64,000 nucleotides of DNA from Fusobacterium mortiferum (GCF_016900045.1 NZ_JACSNP010000002.1:119483-183482), one strand, 5' to 3'. Counted from the first letter of the stretch, positions 36,327 to 44,911 are shown. Program-made: numbers and translations. Notes: generated by a model from the sequence alone, not told the origin.

Positions 36327-38522
36327 ATGAAGGGAAGAACTAGTGGTCACCTTTTATACTGTGAAGTAGTTCATAAGATAAGAGGGAGAGTTCGTATAAA
36401 GTCTAAGGCATTAAAGTATTTAGGAAGATTAAAATCTGAAGTTGAAAAGCAACTAGAACAGGTTAGATATATAGAGAGTGCTAAGATAAGTAGTGTAACT
36501 GGAACAGTAGTTATATATTTTGATGATATAAATGTAACTGATGATAACTTAATAGCCCTTATTCAAAATACTTTAAATGTTTACTTAGTAGAGATATACA
36601 AAAATGAGAAGATAGAGAATAGTAAGAATATAGTTATTGAGAGAAAACTACAAGAGGAGTCACCAGAAGAGATCATAAAAAAAATGACTGCAGCTGGAAT
36701 ACTTTTAGTTTATAATATCTTTAAAAAAGCTCCTGTAGCACCAGTTTTAGGAATGAGAAGACTATTTAATCCAAATACCTTAGCTGTACTTTCATTAGCA
36801 GCTCCAGTAATCTCAAATGGTTTAGGTTCTCTAGTGAAAAATAAAAGACCTAATGCTGATACTTTAAGTTCTAGTGCAATAATTAGTAGCTTACTTTTAG
36901 GTAAGGAGAAGACAGCTCTAACTATTATGATAATGGAGGAGTTTGCTGAACTTCTTACTGTATATACTATGAAAAAAACTAGAGGGGCTATAAAGGATAT
37001 GCTAAGCGTAGGAGAGAACTATGTTTGGAAGGTAATGGAAAATGGAAGTATCCAAAAAGTAGCTATTGAAGAGATAAGCAAGGGAGATAAGATAGTTGTT
37101 CAAACAGGAGAGAAGATAAGTGTAGATGGTATAATCACAAAGGGAGAAGCCTATATAGATCAATCATCTATTACAGGAGAGTATATGCCTGTAACTAAAA
37201 AGGTTGGAGAGAGTGTCTTTGCTGGAACAATTATAAAAAATGGAAATATAACTATAGAGGCTGAAAAGGTTGGAGATGAGAGAACAGTTTCAAGAATTAT
37301 AAAATTAGTTGAGGACGCTAATTTTAATAAGGCACAGATACAAAACTATGCAGATAACTTCTCAGCTCAACTTATTCCACTTAACTTTTTATTGGCAGCT
37401 ATAGTTTATGGAACAACTAAAAATATTCAAAAAGCTATGAGTATGTTAGTTATAGATTACTCTTGTGGAATAAGATTATCAACAGCAGCAGCTTTTTCAG
37501 CAGCTATTAATACAGCAGCAAAAAATGGTGTATTAATCAAGGGAAGTAACTATATAGAGGAGCTTTCTAAGGCTGATACCATCATATTTGATAAGACAGG
37601 AACAATTACAGAGGGAAAACCAAGTGTACAAACTATAAAGCTTTTAGATAAAAATATTGATGAGAATACAATGCTTGCCTATGCAGCAGCAGCAGAGGAA
37701 ACTTCAACTCATCCATTAGCTGTAGCAATTTTAAATGAGGTAAAAGAGAGAGGATTAGAGATACCAAACCATACTGAAAATAAAGTTGTTGTAGCGAGAG
37801 GAATTGAAACAGAAGTAGCTGAGAGTGTAATCAGAGTAGGAAGTAAAAAATTTATGGAAGAGAATGGAATCTCTACTGAAAATTGCCACGATGAAGTTAA
37901 GGTGATATTAGGTAGAGGAGAGATTCTAATCTATGTATCTAAAGATAATAAATTGATAGGACTTATAGGGGTTACTGATCCACCTAGAGAGAATATAAAG
38001 AGAACTATAAATAGACTTAGAGGACAGGGAATAGATGAGATAGTACTATTAACTGGAGACTTAGAGCAACAAGCACAGACAATAGCTTCTAGAATGTCCA
38101 TAGATAGTTATGAATCTGAACTACTTCCAGAGGATAAGGCAAGAAATATCTTAGCTCTTCAATCTAGAGGAAGTAATGTAATAATGATAGGAGATGGAAT
38201 CAATGATGCTCCAGCTCTATCCTATGCAAATATCGGAGTAGCTCTAGGAAGTACAAGAACAGATGTGGCTATGGAGGCTGCAGATATAACTATTACAAAG
38301 GATGATCCACTATTGGTGCCAGAAGTGATAGGACTTTCTAAGAAAACTGTTAAAACAATAAAGGAAAACTTTGCTATGGCAATAGGGGTAAACTCCTTTG
38401 CACTGGTGTTAGGAGCTACAGGAATACTGCCTGCAATCTATAGTTCAGTTATACACAATATGAGTACAATTTTAGTTGTAGGAAACTCTTTGAAACTTTT
38501 AAAATACAAAATGAAAAATTAA
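36327..38522 (+). CDS. P1B-type ATPase with SCG membrane motif (FezB-like)
   Basis: 731-residue metal-transport ATPase. An HMA-like domain without CxxC (VHKIRGRVRIKS, residues about 14-80) precedes the membrane region. The actuator motif is SSITGEYMPVTK, the phosphorylated aspartate is Asp422 in DKTGT, and TGDLEQQAQTIA and GDGINDAPAL complete the P domain. The sixth-helix metal motif is Ser379-Cys380-Gly381, not CPC, so copper or zinc export is unlikely. An SC-x motif is, as I recall, that of the P1B-6 subgroup, which includes FezB of ferrosomes. Iron is therefore the suspected metal. Confidence 0.88.
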   Translation: MKGRTSGHLLYCEVVHKIRGRVRIKSKALKYLGRLKSEVEKQLEQVRYIESAKISSVTGTVVIYFDDINVTDDNLIALIQNTLNVYLVEIYKNEKIENSKNIVIERKLQEESPEEIIKKMTAAGILLVYNIFKKAPVAPVLGMRRLFNPNTLAVLSLAAPVISNGLGSLVKNKRPNADTLSSSAIISSLLLGKEKTALTIMIMEEFAELLTVYTMKKTRGAIKDMLSVGENYVWKVMENGSIQKVAIEEISKGDKIVVQTGEKISVDGIITKGEAYIDQSSITGEYMPVTKKVGESVFAGTIIKNGNITIEAEKVGDERTVSRIIKLVEDANFNKAQIQNYADNFSAQLIPLNFLLAAIVYGTTKNIQKAMSMLVIDYSCGIRLSTAAAFSAAINTAAKNGVLIKGSNYIEELSKADTIIFDKTGTITEGKPSVQTIKLLDKNIDENTMLAYAAAAEETSTHPLAVAILNEVKERGLEIPNHTENKVVVARGIETEVAESVIRVGSKKFMEENGISTENCHDEVKVILGRGEILIYVSKDNKLIGLIGVTDPPRENIKRTINRLRGQGIDEIVLLTGDLEQQAQTIASRMSIDSYESELLPEDKARNILALQSRGSNVIMIGDGINDAPALSYANIGVALGSTRTDVAMEAADITITKDDPLLVPEVIGLSKKTVKTIKENFAMAIGVNSFALVLGATGILPAIYSSVIHNMSTILVVGNSLKLLKYKMKN

Positions 38523-38531
38523 GGTGAGGGA

Positions 38532-39287
38532 ATGAAAAAACTCAATGTAATAATAATGCATAAGTTACCCAATAGAGTAAGATTGAAGCTATCAGAACCT
38601 ATTAAGTCCTTTGAAACTTTTAAAGAGAATGTAACAAAGGATGGAGAGAGTATAGAGTTAAAATACACTCCAGTAACTAGAAGTATAGTGGCCACTTTTA
38701 ATCCTGAAAAAGTTAACTTACAAGAGGCAATATACAAGATACTCACAGCTTTTTCTATTGAAAATGGAATGATGCCAGTTAAGTTACTTGAAGGGGTAGA
38801 GCAAAAGGCGATAGAGAGTTTTGCTATCTACTCGGGAGCTTCAATAGTTATGTCTGGAATAAATATGCTAATAAATAGAAATGATGAGCAACTACAAAAT
38901 ATAATGAATTGGTTCTCTATCTCTATGACTTCGGCAGCTATATTAGAACATGCTTGTATTGAAACTAATAGAAAGGGTGTATTTGACCTAGAGATACTAC
39001 CAGCTGTGTATTTGATAAAGTCTTTCTTAAATACACCAAAACTTTCAATAGTGGCTATGATTTGGCTTACAACATTTGGTAGACACTTGATAACTACTAA
39101 TAATGATGCTAAGGAAGTAAAATTCTTTAGAATTAAGAATAAACAGGAGAATAGAGATTACTATATAGCAAATGTTTCTGAAGATAATAGTATAGATAAT
39201 ATAGGGGATTTAATTTACCATGTATTCTTTAGAAAAAATAAAAATATGTCAAAAAATACAGAAAAGTATATAACAATAAATAAATAG
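38532..39287 (+). CDS. HMA-like domain plus membrane protein, fourth gene of the operon
   Basis: 251 residues. The N-terminal part (about 5-75) is a further HMA-like domain with MHKLPNRVRLKL in place of a metal-binding loop. Residues about 95-180 carry two or three hydrophobic segments (SFAIYSGASIVMSGINML; LEILPAVYLIKSFL; LSIVAMIWLTTFG), followed by a polar C-terminal tail. It lies between the ATPase and the small glycine-rich gene. Its repeated domain suggests co-evolution with the ATPase. Confidence 0.72.
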   Translation: MKKLNVIIMHKLPNRVRLKLSEPIKSFETFKENVTKDGESIELKYTPVTRSIVATFNPEKVNLQEAIYKILTAFSIENGMMPVKLLEGVEQKAIESFAIYSGASIVMSGINMLINRNDEQLQNIMNWFSISMTSAAILEHACIETNRKGVFDLEILPAVYLIKSFLNTPKLSIVAMIWLTTFGRHLITTNNDAKEVKFFRIKNKQENRDYYIANVSEDNSIDNIGDLIYHVFFRKNKNMSKNTEKYITINK

Positions 39288-39305
39288 TTAATAGGAGGTA
39301 TTACC

Positions 39306-39602
39306 ATGTTCGGATACGGAATCGGTGGAAATGGAAAAATAACAAAAGCCCATGTAGTTGGAGCTGCAGTAGGAGTAGGAGTAACAGTATTAGGATACTA
39401 CTTATACAAGAAAAATAAATCAAAGGTTGATGCTTTTTTAAGAAGTCAAGGAATTAATGTAAAATCATGTGACAGTGTAAACTATGAAGAGATGTCAGTA
39501 GAAGCTTTAACAGAAACAAAAGAGCACATTGAAGATATTTTAGCAGAAAGAGAATTAAATGGAGCTACTTGTGAAGCTTGTGAAGTAGCTGAAACAAAGT
39601 AA
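39306..39602 (+). CDS. Small glycine-rich membrane protein, last gene of the operon
   Basis: 98 residues: glycine-rich start (FGYGIGGNGKI), one membrane helix with glycine-zipper spacing (GAAVGVGVTVLGYYLY, about 20-35), a basic stretch (KKNKSK), then a soluble helix ending with a Cys-containing tail (CEACEVAE). Clostridial operons of this kind often end with a small membrane protein such as DUF6110; similarity is by layout only. AGGAGGT precedes the ATG. A glycine zipper could help oligomerise or curve a membrane. Confidence 0.7.
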   Translation: MFGYGIGGNGKITKAHVVGAAVGVGVTVLGYYLYKKNKSKVDAFLRSQGINVKSCDSVNYEEMSVEALTETKEHIEDILAERELNGATCEACEVAETK

Positions 39603-39617
39603 TAAGATAAATAAAAC

Positions 39618-39648
39618 TCAGGTAGGAATCCTACCTGAATTTTATTTT
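39618..39648. terminator. Bidirectional terminator between the ATPase operon and folA
   Basis: TCAGGTAGG and CCTACCTGA form a tight hairpin (39618-39638) followed by a T run on the plus side and preceded by A-rich sequence that serves the minus strand. Confidence 0.85.
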
Positions 39649-40121
39649 TTGTAAGTATAAGCTATAAAATCTTGGTACTCTTTTGTTTCAGCAATAGAAT
39701 ATCCAAACTCTTCTACTTTAGGAAAGTATAGAGGATCATTTGGGATACTAACTTCTATATGAGGTTTAAGTACAGAGATATAGATATTATCAAAGTTATA
39801 TTTCTCTAAATAAGCTCTATATACAGTTGCCCCTCCACATACAAATATTTTTTTATTGCTATCTATATATTTTTTAATAATATCTTCAAAGTTATCCTTA
39901 GATGATACAACAATAACCTCTCTATTTTTTTTCATAAGTTCAATAGGAACACATTTGGCAGTATTTTTTCCAAAGATAACAACGTTGCCAACTGTTTTCT
40001 CTTTATAATAAGCTAATTCTTCCTTTGAGTGCCAAAGAAGTCCATTGCCAGTGGGATTCTTATCTCCAATAAGATTATTTTTAGCAACACAGACAATCAT
40101 GTTTATTTCAGGTTTACTCAT
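39642..40121 (-). CDS. folA: Dihydrofolate reductase
   Basis: Reduces dihydrofolate to tetrahydrofolate. The 159 residues show INMIVCVAKNNLIGDKN at the start, LLWHSKEELAYYKEKT, VIFGKNTAKCVP and VCGGATVYRAYL, the NADPH-binding loop. It follows thyA with a one-base overlap, as expected because thymidylate synthase produces the dihydrofolate it recycles. Loop sequences differ somewhat from E. coli FolA, so trimethoprim sensitivity cannot be assumed. Confidence 0.94.
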   Translation of the reverse strand: MSKPEINMIVCVAKNNLIGDKNPTGNGLLWHSKEELAYYKEKTVGNVVIFGKNTAKCVPIELMKKNREVIVVSSKDNFEDIIKKYIDSNKKIFVCGGATVYRAYLEKYNFDNIYISVLKPHIEVSIPNDPLYFPKVEEFGYSIAETKEYQDFIAYTYKK

Positions 40122-40945
40122 TAGATAGCCACCTCGTAAGAGATTTTATCTCCATAGTTATAATTTTCAACAACCACATCATCAGGTTTGAAATCATAGA
40201 TAGAAGTAAAGTTTTCTATCTTTAAAGTTGCCCCTTCAAACTCTTTTCTTTTAATCTGTTCAAGTAATACAGGCATATGTCTATCATAGATATGAACATT
40301 ATGGATACTCCAGATAATATCGGCAGGTTCAAGTCCACACTCCATAGCTACTAATTTATGAAGTACAGAGTATTGGAAGACATTGGCAACTAATCCAAGA
40401 GCAACATCACAGCTTCTTTGTCTTACTTCAAGATAAAGTTTATTTCCGATGACACTCCATTGAGTAAGATGTACACATGGAGTAAGAGCCATCTTATCCA
40501 AATCTTCAGGGACCCATATTTCAGTCATGATTCTTCTACTGTTAGGATTTTTCTTGATCTCGTTGATGATGTAATCAAGTTGGCTTTTGTAACCAAAAGT
40601 TTGCTTTGCTATCTGATATCCATAGGCTTTACCTATTGTACCATCAGCCATCTTCCATTCATCCCAGAATTTACACTTTAACTTATTTAACTCTTCAACA
40701 TCATTGGATTGCATAATCCAGATCCAGTAAAGCTCTCTGATAGGGGCTTTGTTTGGAGCAAATCTTGTAGTGATAAGATGAGCTTCGTCAGTTGAGTTAT
40801 CTAATCTAAATTGATATCCTATATAACTTTTGTAGTGGGCAGGAGTACCATCAGCATACTTAGTTCTAACATTTCCCTCACTCCAAATTCCATCTCTATC
40901 AATTGTTTCAACGATATCTCTATATATTTTATCAAATTTTGCCAT
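40121..40945 (-). CDS. thyA: Thymidylate synthase
   Basis: Methylates dUMP to dTMP using methylene-tetrahydrofolate. The 274 residues contain SRRIMTEIWVPEDLDKMALTPCVHLTQW with the nucleophilic Cys, RQRSCDVALGLVANVFQYS and HIYDRHM. The upstream in-frame start at 40957 is rejected: TTGGAGG sits 8 bases before the ATG at 40945. The active-site order is that of ThyA rather than ThyX. Confidence 0.95.
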   Translation of the reverse strand: MAKFDKIYRDIVETIDRDGIWSEGNVRTKYADGTPAHYKSYIGYQFRLDNSTDEAHLITTRFAPNKAPIRELYWIWIMQSNDVEELNKLKCKFWDEWKMADGTIGKAYGYQIAKQTFGYKSQLDYIINEIKKNPNSRRIMTEIWVPEDLDKMALTPCVHLTQWSVIGNKLYLEVRQRSCDVALGLVANVFQYSVLHKLVAMECGLEPADIIWSIHNVHIYDRHMPVLLEQIKRKEFEGATLKIENFTSIYDFKPDDVVVENYNYGDKISYEVAI

Positions 40946-41033
40946 TGTAACCTCCAATAATTTTTTATAAATATTTTAACATAAAATTAGATAAAAAAAT
41001 AGAGCTTTAGAGATTCTATTATTCAAAAATTAG

Positions 41034-41070
41034 TAGATAAAATTTTATCTAATTCTAAAAAGTTAGAATT
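41034..41070. repeat. Paired perfect palindromes upstream of thyA and adhE
   Basis: TAGATAAAATTTTATCTA (41034-41051) is an 18-base palindrome. Abutting it, AATTCTAA-AAAG-TTAGAATT (41051-41070) is an 8-base stem with a 4-base loop. These could be a protein-binding site or a terminator-like cruciform; no T run follows on either strand. Confidence 0.5.
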
Positions 41071-41080
41071 CTAATTATTT

Positions 41081-41108
41081 TTCGAGCAATAAAATTCGAG
41101 CAATAAAA
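41081..41108. repeat. Two-copy 14-base tandem repeat
   Basis: The unit TTCGAGCAATAAAA occurs exactly twice, at 41081-41094 and 41095-41108, in otherwise unstructured A-rich DNA. Confidence 0.8.
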
Positions 41109-41365
41109 TTTGAAAAGAGATTAAAAATAAAAAAATATCAAAAAGTACTAAAAAAATAGAAATAAATAGAAATAAATATCTTAAAATTAGGAAAAAAATA
41201 GAGTGTTAATTAAGGCAACAATGAAGAGAAAGAAAGAAATTGATCATATAAAAGAGTAAAAATTAACCTTTTCAAAAAAAATAAAAAAAGTATCTTGTAA
41301 TTTACTATAAAAACATGTTAAAGTAAGGACAACAAGTAAAGAAAGATATTTCATGGAGGGTATAA

Positions 41366-44026
41366 ATGGCAGAGAAAAAAGTTGTTGAAGTAAAAGCACA
41401 AGCTGAATTAACAAACGAGCAAATAGATGCTCATGTAGAAGAGCTTGTGGGAAAAGCTTTAAAAGCATTAAATGAATTTGAAGGATTTACTCAAGAGCAA
41501 GTAGACCACATAGTAGCTAAATGTTCAGTAGCTGGACTTGATGCTCACGGAATATTAGCAGAAGCAGCTGTAAAAGAAACTGGAAGAGGAGTTTTCGAAG
41601 ATAAAGCTGTTAAAAACTTATTCGCATGTGAGTATGTAACAAATAACTTACGTCACTTAAAAACAGTAGGAATAATCAACGAAGATAAATTAAACGGAAT
41701 TACAGAAATAGCTGAGCCAGTTGGAGTAGTATGTGGAATAGTACCTACAACAAACCCAACATCAACTGTAATATTTAAATCATTAATATCATTAAAAACT
41801 AGAAACCCTATTATATTCTCATTCCACCCATCAGCACATGAGTGTTCTGTAATGGCAGCTAAAATAATAAGAGATGCTGCTGTAAAAGCAGGAGCACCAG
41901 AAAACTGCATCCAATGGTTAGAAATGAAATCAATGTATGCAACAGAAGCTTTAATGAAGCATGATGGAGTAGCAACTATCCTAGCTACTGGAGGAAATGC
42001 AATGGTTAAAGCGGCATACTCTTGTGGAAAACCAGCTTTAGGAGTTGGAGCAGGAAACGTACCAGCATATGTTGAGAAATCATGTGTATTACCAAGAGCT
42101 GTAAATGATATCATCCTTTCAAAATCATTTGACAACGGAATGATTTGTGCGTCAGAACAAGCAGCTATAGTTGATCATGAAATATATAACGAATTTATAA
42201 AAGAAATGAAACGTTTCAAAGTATACTTTGCAAACGCTGAAGAGAAAGCAAAATTAGAAAAATTCATGTTTGGAGCAACAGCTTACTCAGCAGAAGCACC
42301 AGCAGCTAAATTAAATGCAGCAGTAGTAGGAAAACCAGCTACATGGATAGCAGAACAAGCTGGAATAAAAGTACCTGCTGATACTCAAATAATATGTGCA
42401 GAATGTAAAGAAGTTGGAGTAAATGAGCCTCTAACAAGAGAAAAATTATCTCCAGTTTTAGCAATATTAAAAGCAGAAAGCACAGAAGATGGAATAGCTA
42501 AATCTGCAGCAATGGTAGAATTCAACGGATTAGGACACTCAGCTGCAATCCATACTCAAAATACTGAAATCTCTAAAAAATTCGGATTTGCATGTAAAGC
42601 AATCAGAGTAATAGAAAATGCTCCATCAACATTTGGAGGAATCGGTTCAGTATATAACGCATTTATACCATCATTAACATTAGGATGTGGATCATACGGA
42701 CGTAACTCAGTTTCAAATAACGTAAGTGCAGTAAATCTATTAAATATAAAAAGAATAGGGAGACGTAATAACAATATGCAATGGGTTAAACTTCCACCAA
42801 AAATTTACTTTGAAAAAAACTCTATCAAATATCTACAAGATATGAAACAGATAGAAAAAGTTATGATCGTTACTGACAGAGGAATGTACAACTTAGGATA
42901 CGTTAAGAAAATAGAAGATGTTTTAGCAGGAAGAAGAGATAAAGTAGATGTCGAGTTATTCTTCGATGTTGAATCAGATCCAAGCTTCGATACAGTAGAA
43001 AAAGGATTAGCATTAATGAACAACTTCAAACCAGATACAATAATCGCTCTAGGAGGAGGTTCTCCAATGGACGCGGCTAAAGTTATGTGGTTACTATATG
43101 AAAATCCAGATGTAAACTTTGACGATATAAAACAAAAATTCATGGATATCAGAAAACGTGCTTTCAGATTCCCTGAATTAGGTAAAAAAGCTAAATTAGT
43201 ATGTATTCCTACAACTTCAGGAACAGGATCAGAAGTAACTCCATTCGCAGTTATCACTGATACAAAAGAAAACAAAAAATATCCATTAACTGACTACTCA
43301 TTAACTCCAACTGTAGCAATAGTTGACCCAGAGTTAGTAATGAGCTTACCAGCTAGTATAGCAGCAGATACAGGAATCGACGTATTAACTCACGCTGTAG
43401 AAGCTTACGTATCAATCCTAGCTTCTGACTTCACAGATGGATGGGCTAAACAAGCAGTTAAATTAGTATTTGACTACTTAGAGTTATCAGTTAAAGAGGG
43501 AGCTAACCACCCTTGTGCAAGAGAAAAAATGCATAATGCATCTACAATAGCTGGAATGGCATTCGCAAACGCATTCTTAGGAATGAACCACTCTCTAGCA
43601 CACAAAATCGGAGGAGAATTCCACATCCCTCACGGACGTACAAACGGAATCTTATTACCACACGTAATCAGATACAACGGATCAATTCCTACTAAATTAA
43701 ACATTTGGCCAAAAATAGAAAACTATAAAGCAGATGTTAAATACATGGAATTAGCACAATTAATCGGATTAAATCCAAAAACTCCAGCTGAAGGGGTACA
43801 AATGTTTGCTGACGCTTGTGAAGAGTTATGTCAAAAAGTTGGAGTAGCATCTAACGTTAAATCTCAAGGAATAGCTAAAGAAGCTTGGGATGAAGCTATT
43901 CACAGAATGGCTATGAACGCTTACGAAGATCAATGTACACCAGCTAACCCAAGAATGCCAATGGTTAAAGATATGGAAGAAATCTTAAGAACTATTTGGG
44001 ATTACAAAAGTAAATTTGCTAAATAA
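41366..44026 (+). CDS. adhE: Bifunctional acetaldehyde-CoA/alcohol dehydrogenase AdhE
   Basis: 886 residues. The N-terminal aldehyde dehydrogenase half (to about residue 450) reduces acetyl-CoA to acetaldehyde, with its nucleophilic cysteine in FDNGMICASEQ. The C-terminal iron-dependent alcohol dehydrogenase half has GGGSPMDAAK for NAD(P)H and the metal histidines in MNHSLAHKIGGEFHIPHG. It regenerates NAD during fermentation. Codon choice (many C-ending codons, AAC, GGA) differs from its neighbours and suggests very high expression. ATG at 41366 follows GGAGGG. Confidence 0.97.
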   Translation: MAEKKVVEVKAQAELTNEQIDAHVEELVGKALKALNEFEGFTQEQVDHIVAKCSVAGLDAHGILAEAAVKETGRGVFEDKAVKNLFACEYVTNNLRHLKTVGIINEDKLNGITEIAEPVGVVCGIVPTTNPTSTVIFKSLISLKTRNPIIFSFHPSAHECSVMAAKIIRDAAVKAGAPENCIQWLEMKSMYATEALMKHDGVATILATGGNAMVKAAYSCGKPALGVGAGNVPAYVEKSCVLPRAVNDIILSKSFDNGMICASEQAAIVDHEIYNEFIKEMKRFKVYFANAEEKAKLEKFMFGATAYSAEAPAAKLNAAVVGKPATWIAEQAGIKVPADTQIICAECKEVGVNEPLTREKLSPVLAILKAESTEDGIAKSAAMVEFNGLGHSAAIHTQNTEISKKFGFACKAIRVIENAPSTFGGIGSVYNAFIPSLTLGCGSYGRNSVSNNVSAVNLLNIKRIGRRNNNMQWVKLPPKIYFEKNSIKYLQDMKQIEKVMIVTDRGMYNLGYVKKIEDVLAGRRDKVDVELFFDVESDPSFDTVEKGLALMNNFKPDTIIALGGGSPMDAAKVMWLLYENPDVNFDDIKQKFMDIRKRAFRFPELGKKAKLVCIPTTSGTGSEVTPFAVITDTKENKKYPLTDYSLTPTVAIVDPELVMSLPASIAADTGIDVLTHAVEAYVSILASDFTDGWAKQAVKLVFDYLELSVKEGANHPCAREKMHNASTIAGMAFANAFLGMNHSLAHKIGGEFHIPHGRTNGILLPHVIRYNGSIPTKLNIWPKIENYKADVKYMELAQLIGLNPKTPAEGVQMFADACEELCQKVGVASNVKSQGIAKEAWDEAIHRMAMNAYEDQCTPANPRMPMVKDMEEILRTIWDYKSKFAK

Positions 44027-44056
44027 TTAAGAATTGAAATATAAAGCTAATTAGTG

Positions 44057-44090
44057 ATAGAGGAGTCATTAGACTCCTCTATTTAGTTAT
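44057..44090 (+). terminator. Terminator after adhE
   Basis: An 11-base stem ATAGAGGAGTC (44057-44067) / GACTCCTCTAT (44072-44082) with a 4-base loop, then TTAGTT. Confidence 0.85.
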
Positions 44091-44107
44091 AAGGAAGAAG
44101 GAAAAAA

Positions 44108-44182
44108 ACGACAGAAAAAGAGAGAGCTAAATCGGGAGAGTTATATGATGCTAATTATGATTCAGATTTAATTAAGTATTGA
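44108..44182 (+). pseudogene. Decayed copy of the maltose acetyltransferase 5' end
   Basis: The reading frame [17 protein letters not shown] matches [17 protein letters not shown] of the intact gene at 44984, and the nucleotides match upstream to the ribosome site. The start codon is ACG here instead of ATG, and the frame stops after 24 codons. It lies just left of the toxin-antitoxin unit, so the toxin locus is flanked by direct repeats of about 75 bases, 876 bases apart. Confidence 0.8.
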
Positions 44183-44207
44183 AATTTATAATATATTATG
44201 TTATACT
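44179..44207 (+). promoter_or_regulatory. Promoter of the type III antitoxin RNA
   Basis: -35 TTGAAA (44179-44184), 17-base spacer, -10 TATACT (44202-44207). The predicted start near 44214 leaves only a few bases before the first RNA repeat. Confidence 0.8.
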
Positions 44208-44213
44208 TTTAAT

Positions 44214-44337
44214 ACAAGAAGGTGTCCCACAGCCTATATATGTGGAACGATATTTTTAAGTTGGCGTTTCACTGCCATTAAAAGAGAACGATACTGTTGG
44301 CGTTTCACTGCCACTAAATGTGAACTATATTTTTAAG
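44214..44337 (+). ncRNA. toxI: ToxI-type repeat antitoxin RNA (three repeats)
   Basis: Three imperfect direct repeats begin near 44221, 44263 and 44299 (steps of about 42 and 36 bases), sharing GGyGTyyCACwGCC and a downstream AAC-n-ATA. The second and third start with an identical 17-base GGCGTTTCACTGCCA-type block. Paired arms co-vary: CCACA/TGTGG in the first, TTCAC/GTGAA in the third, consistent with conserved structure. Type III antitoxins are such tandem RNA repeats followed by an attenuator and the toxin, exactly as here. The RNA would be processed by the toxin into single units that inhibit it. Confidence 0.85.
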
Positions 44338-44364
44338 AGGGTAAGAGCAATCTTACCCTTTATT
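44338..44364 (+). terminator. Attenuator hairpin between antitoxin RNA and toxin gene
   Basis: AGGGTAAGA (44338-44346) and TCTTACCCT (44351-44359) form a perfect 9-base stem with a GCAA loop, followed by TTATTTT. Partial read-through would keep the toxin low relative to the antitoxin RNA. Confidence 0.88.
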
Positions 44365-44377
44365 TTAAGGAGAAACT

Positions 44378-44911
44378 ATGAAATTTTATTATATAAAAAA
44401 AGAATATTTAGAATACTTAAGACAAATAGATAATAGAATAATGTTAGAGAAAGAAGCTTATGATTCAAATTTTAAATTTGCTTTAGGAGTTGTTTTAATA
44501 ATAAATGGCATAGAATACTTTGTTCCTGTTTCTTCTATAAAAAGACATCAATTAGATATTAATGGAAATCTAAAAAAACCATTAAGACAAACATCTATTC
44601 CAATAATTATAGATGATAATTCTAACGATAAAATAGTAGCATTATTAAGATTTGCATATATGTTTCCAGTTCCACAATTAGAAAAAGAACCTATAGTTTT
44701 TTCCGATATAGAAGATGTTCAAAGAAGAATATTTATGCAAAAGGAATATAAGTACATAAAAAAGTTAGAAAATACCATAAAAACAAAAGCTAGTGATGTT
44801 TATAAAAAAGCAACTAATCCTGTACATTTTTTAAGTAGTTTATGTTGTAATTTTAAACTACTTGAATTAAAATACCAAGAATGGTTAGTAAGTAGTAAAA
44901 AAAGTAATTAA
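44378..44911 (+). CDS. toxN: Type III toxin-antitoxin endoribonuclease, ToxN/AbiQ family
   Basis: 177 residues resembling ToxN and AbiQ: start MKFYYIKKEYLEYLRQID, a conserved hydrophobic strand ALGVVLIINGIEYFVPVSSIK, and a helical C-terminal half. Ser52, Ser53 and Lys55 in VSSIK occupy the positions of the Thr/Ser/Lys active-site loop of ToxN, as I recall it. Such toxins cleave mRNA and many abort phage infection. AAGGAGAAACT precedes ATG, and the antitoxin repeats and attenuator lie immediately upstream. The gene is A-rich and framed by a duplicated acetyltransferase fragment, indicating acquisition. Confidence 0.9.
   Translation: MKFYYIKKEYLEYLRQIDNRIMLEKEAYDSNFKFALGVVLIINGIEYFVPVSSIKRHQLDINGNLKKPLRQTSIPIIIDDNSNDKIVALLRFAYMFPVPQLEKEPIVFSDIEDVQRRIFMQKEYKYIKKLENTIKTKASDVYKKATNPVHFLSSLCCNFKLLELKYQEWLVSSKKSN

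Larger units (their letters stand above)
40946..41365. other. Intergenic region between thyA and adhE with palindromes and repeats
   Basis: About 420 bases without a gene. It contains two perfect palindromes (41034-41070), a two-copy 14-base tandem repeat (41081-41108), a short TAGAAATAAA repeat near 41157-41175 and a plausible adhE leader with GGAGGG at 41353-41358. A candidate adhE -35 (TTGTAA) lies near 41294, but no strong -10 is certain. The rest is A-rich sequence with nothing recognisable. Confidence 0.6.

Noticed and set aside
36327..38522. Copper or zinc exporter (CopA/ZntA)
   Set aside because: The CPC metal motif and CxxC domains are both missing; SCG and the repeated CxxC-less HMA proteins point to another ion.
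44221..44335. CRISPR array in the repeats before the toxin gene
   Set aside because: Only three imperfect repeats with steps of about 42 and 36 bases, the repeat fills nearly the whole period with no unique spacers, and no cas genes are present. The hairpin and toxin downstream fit a type III antitoxin.
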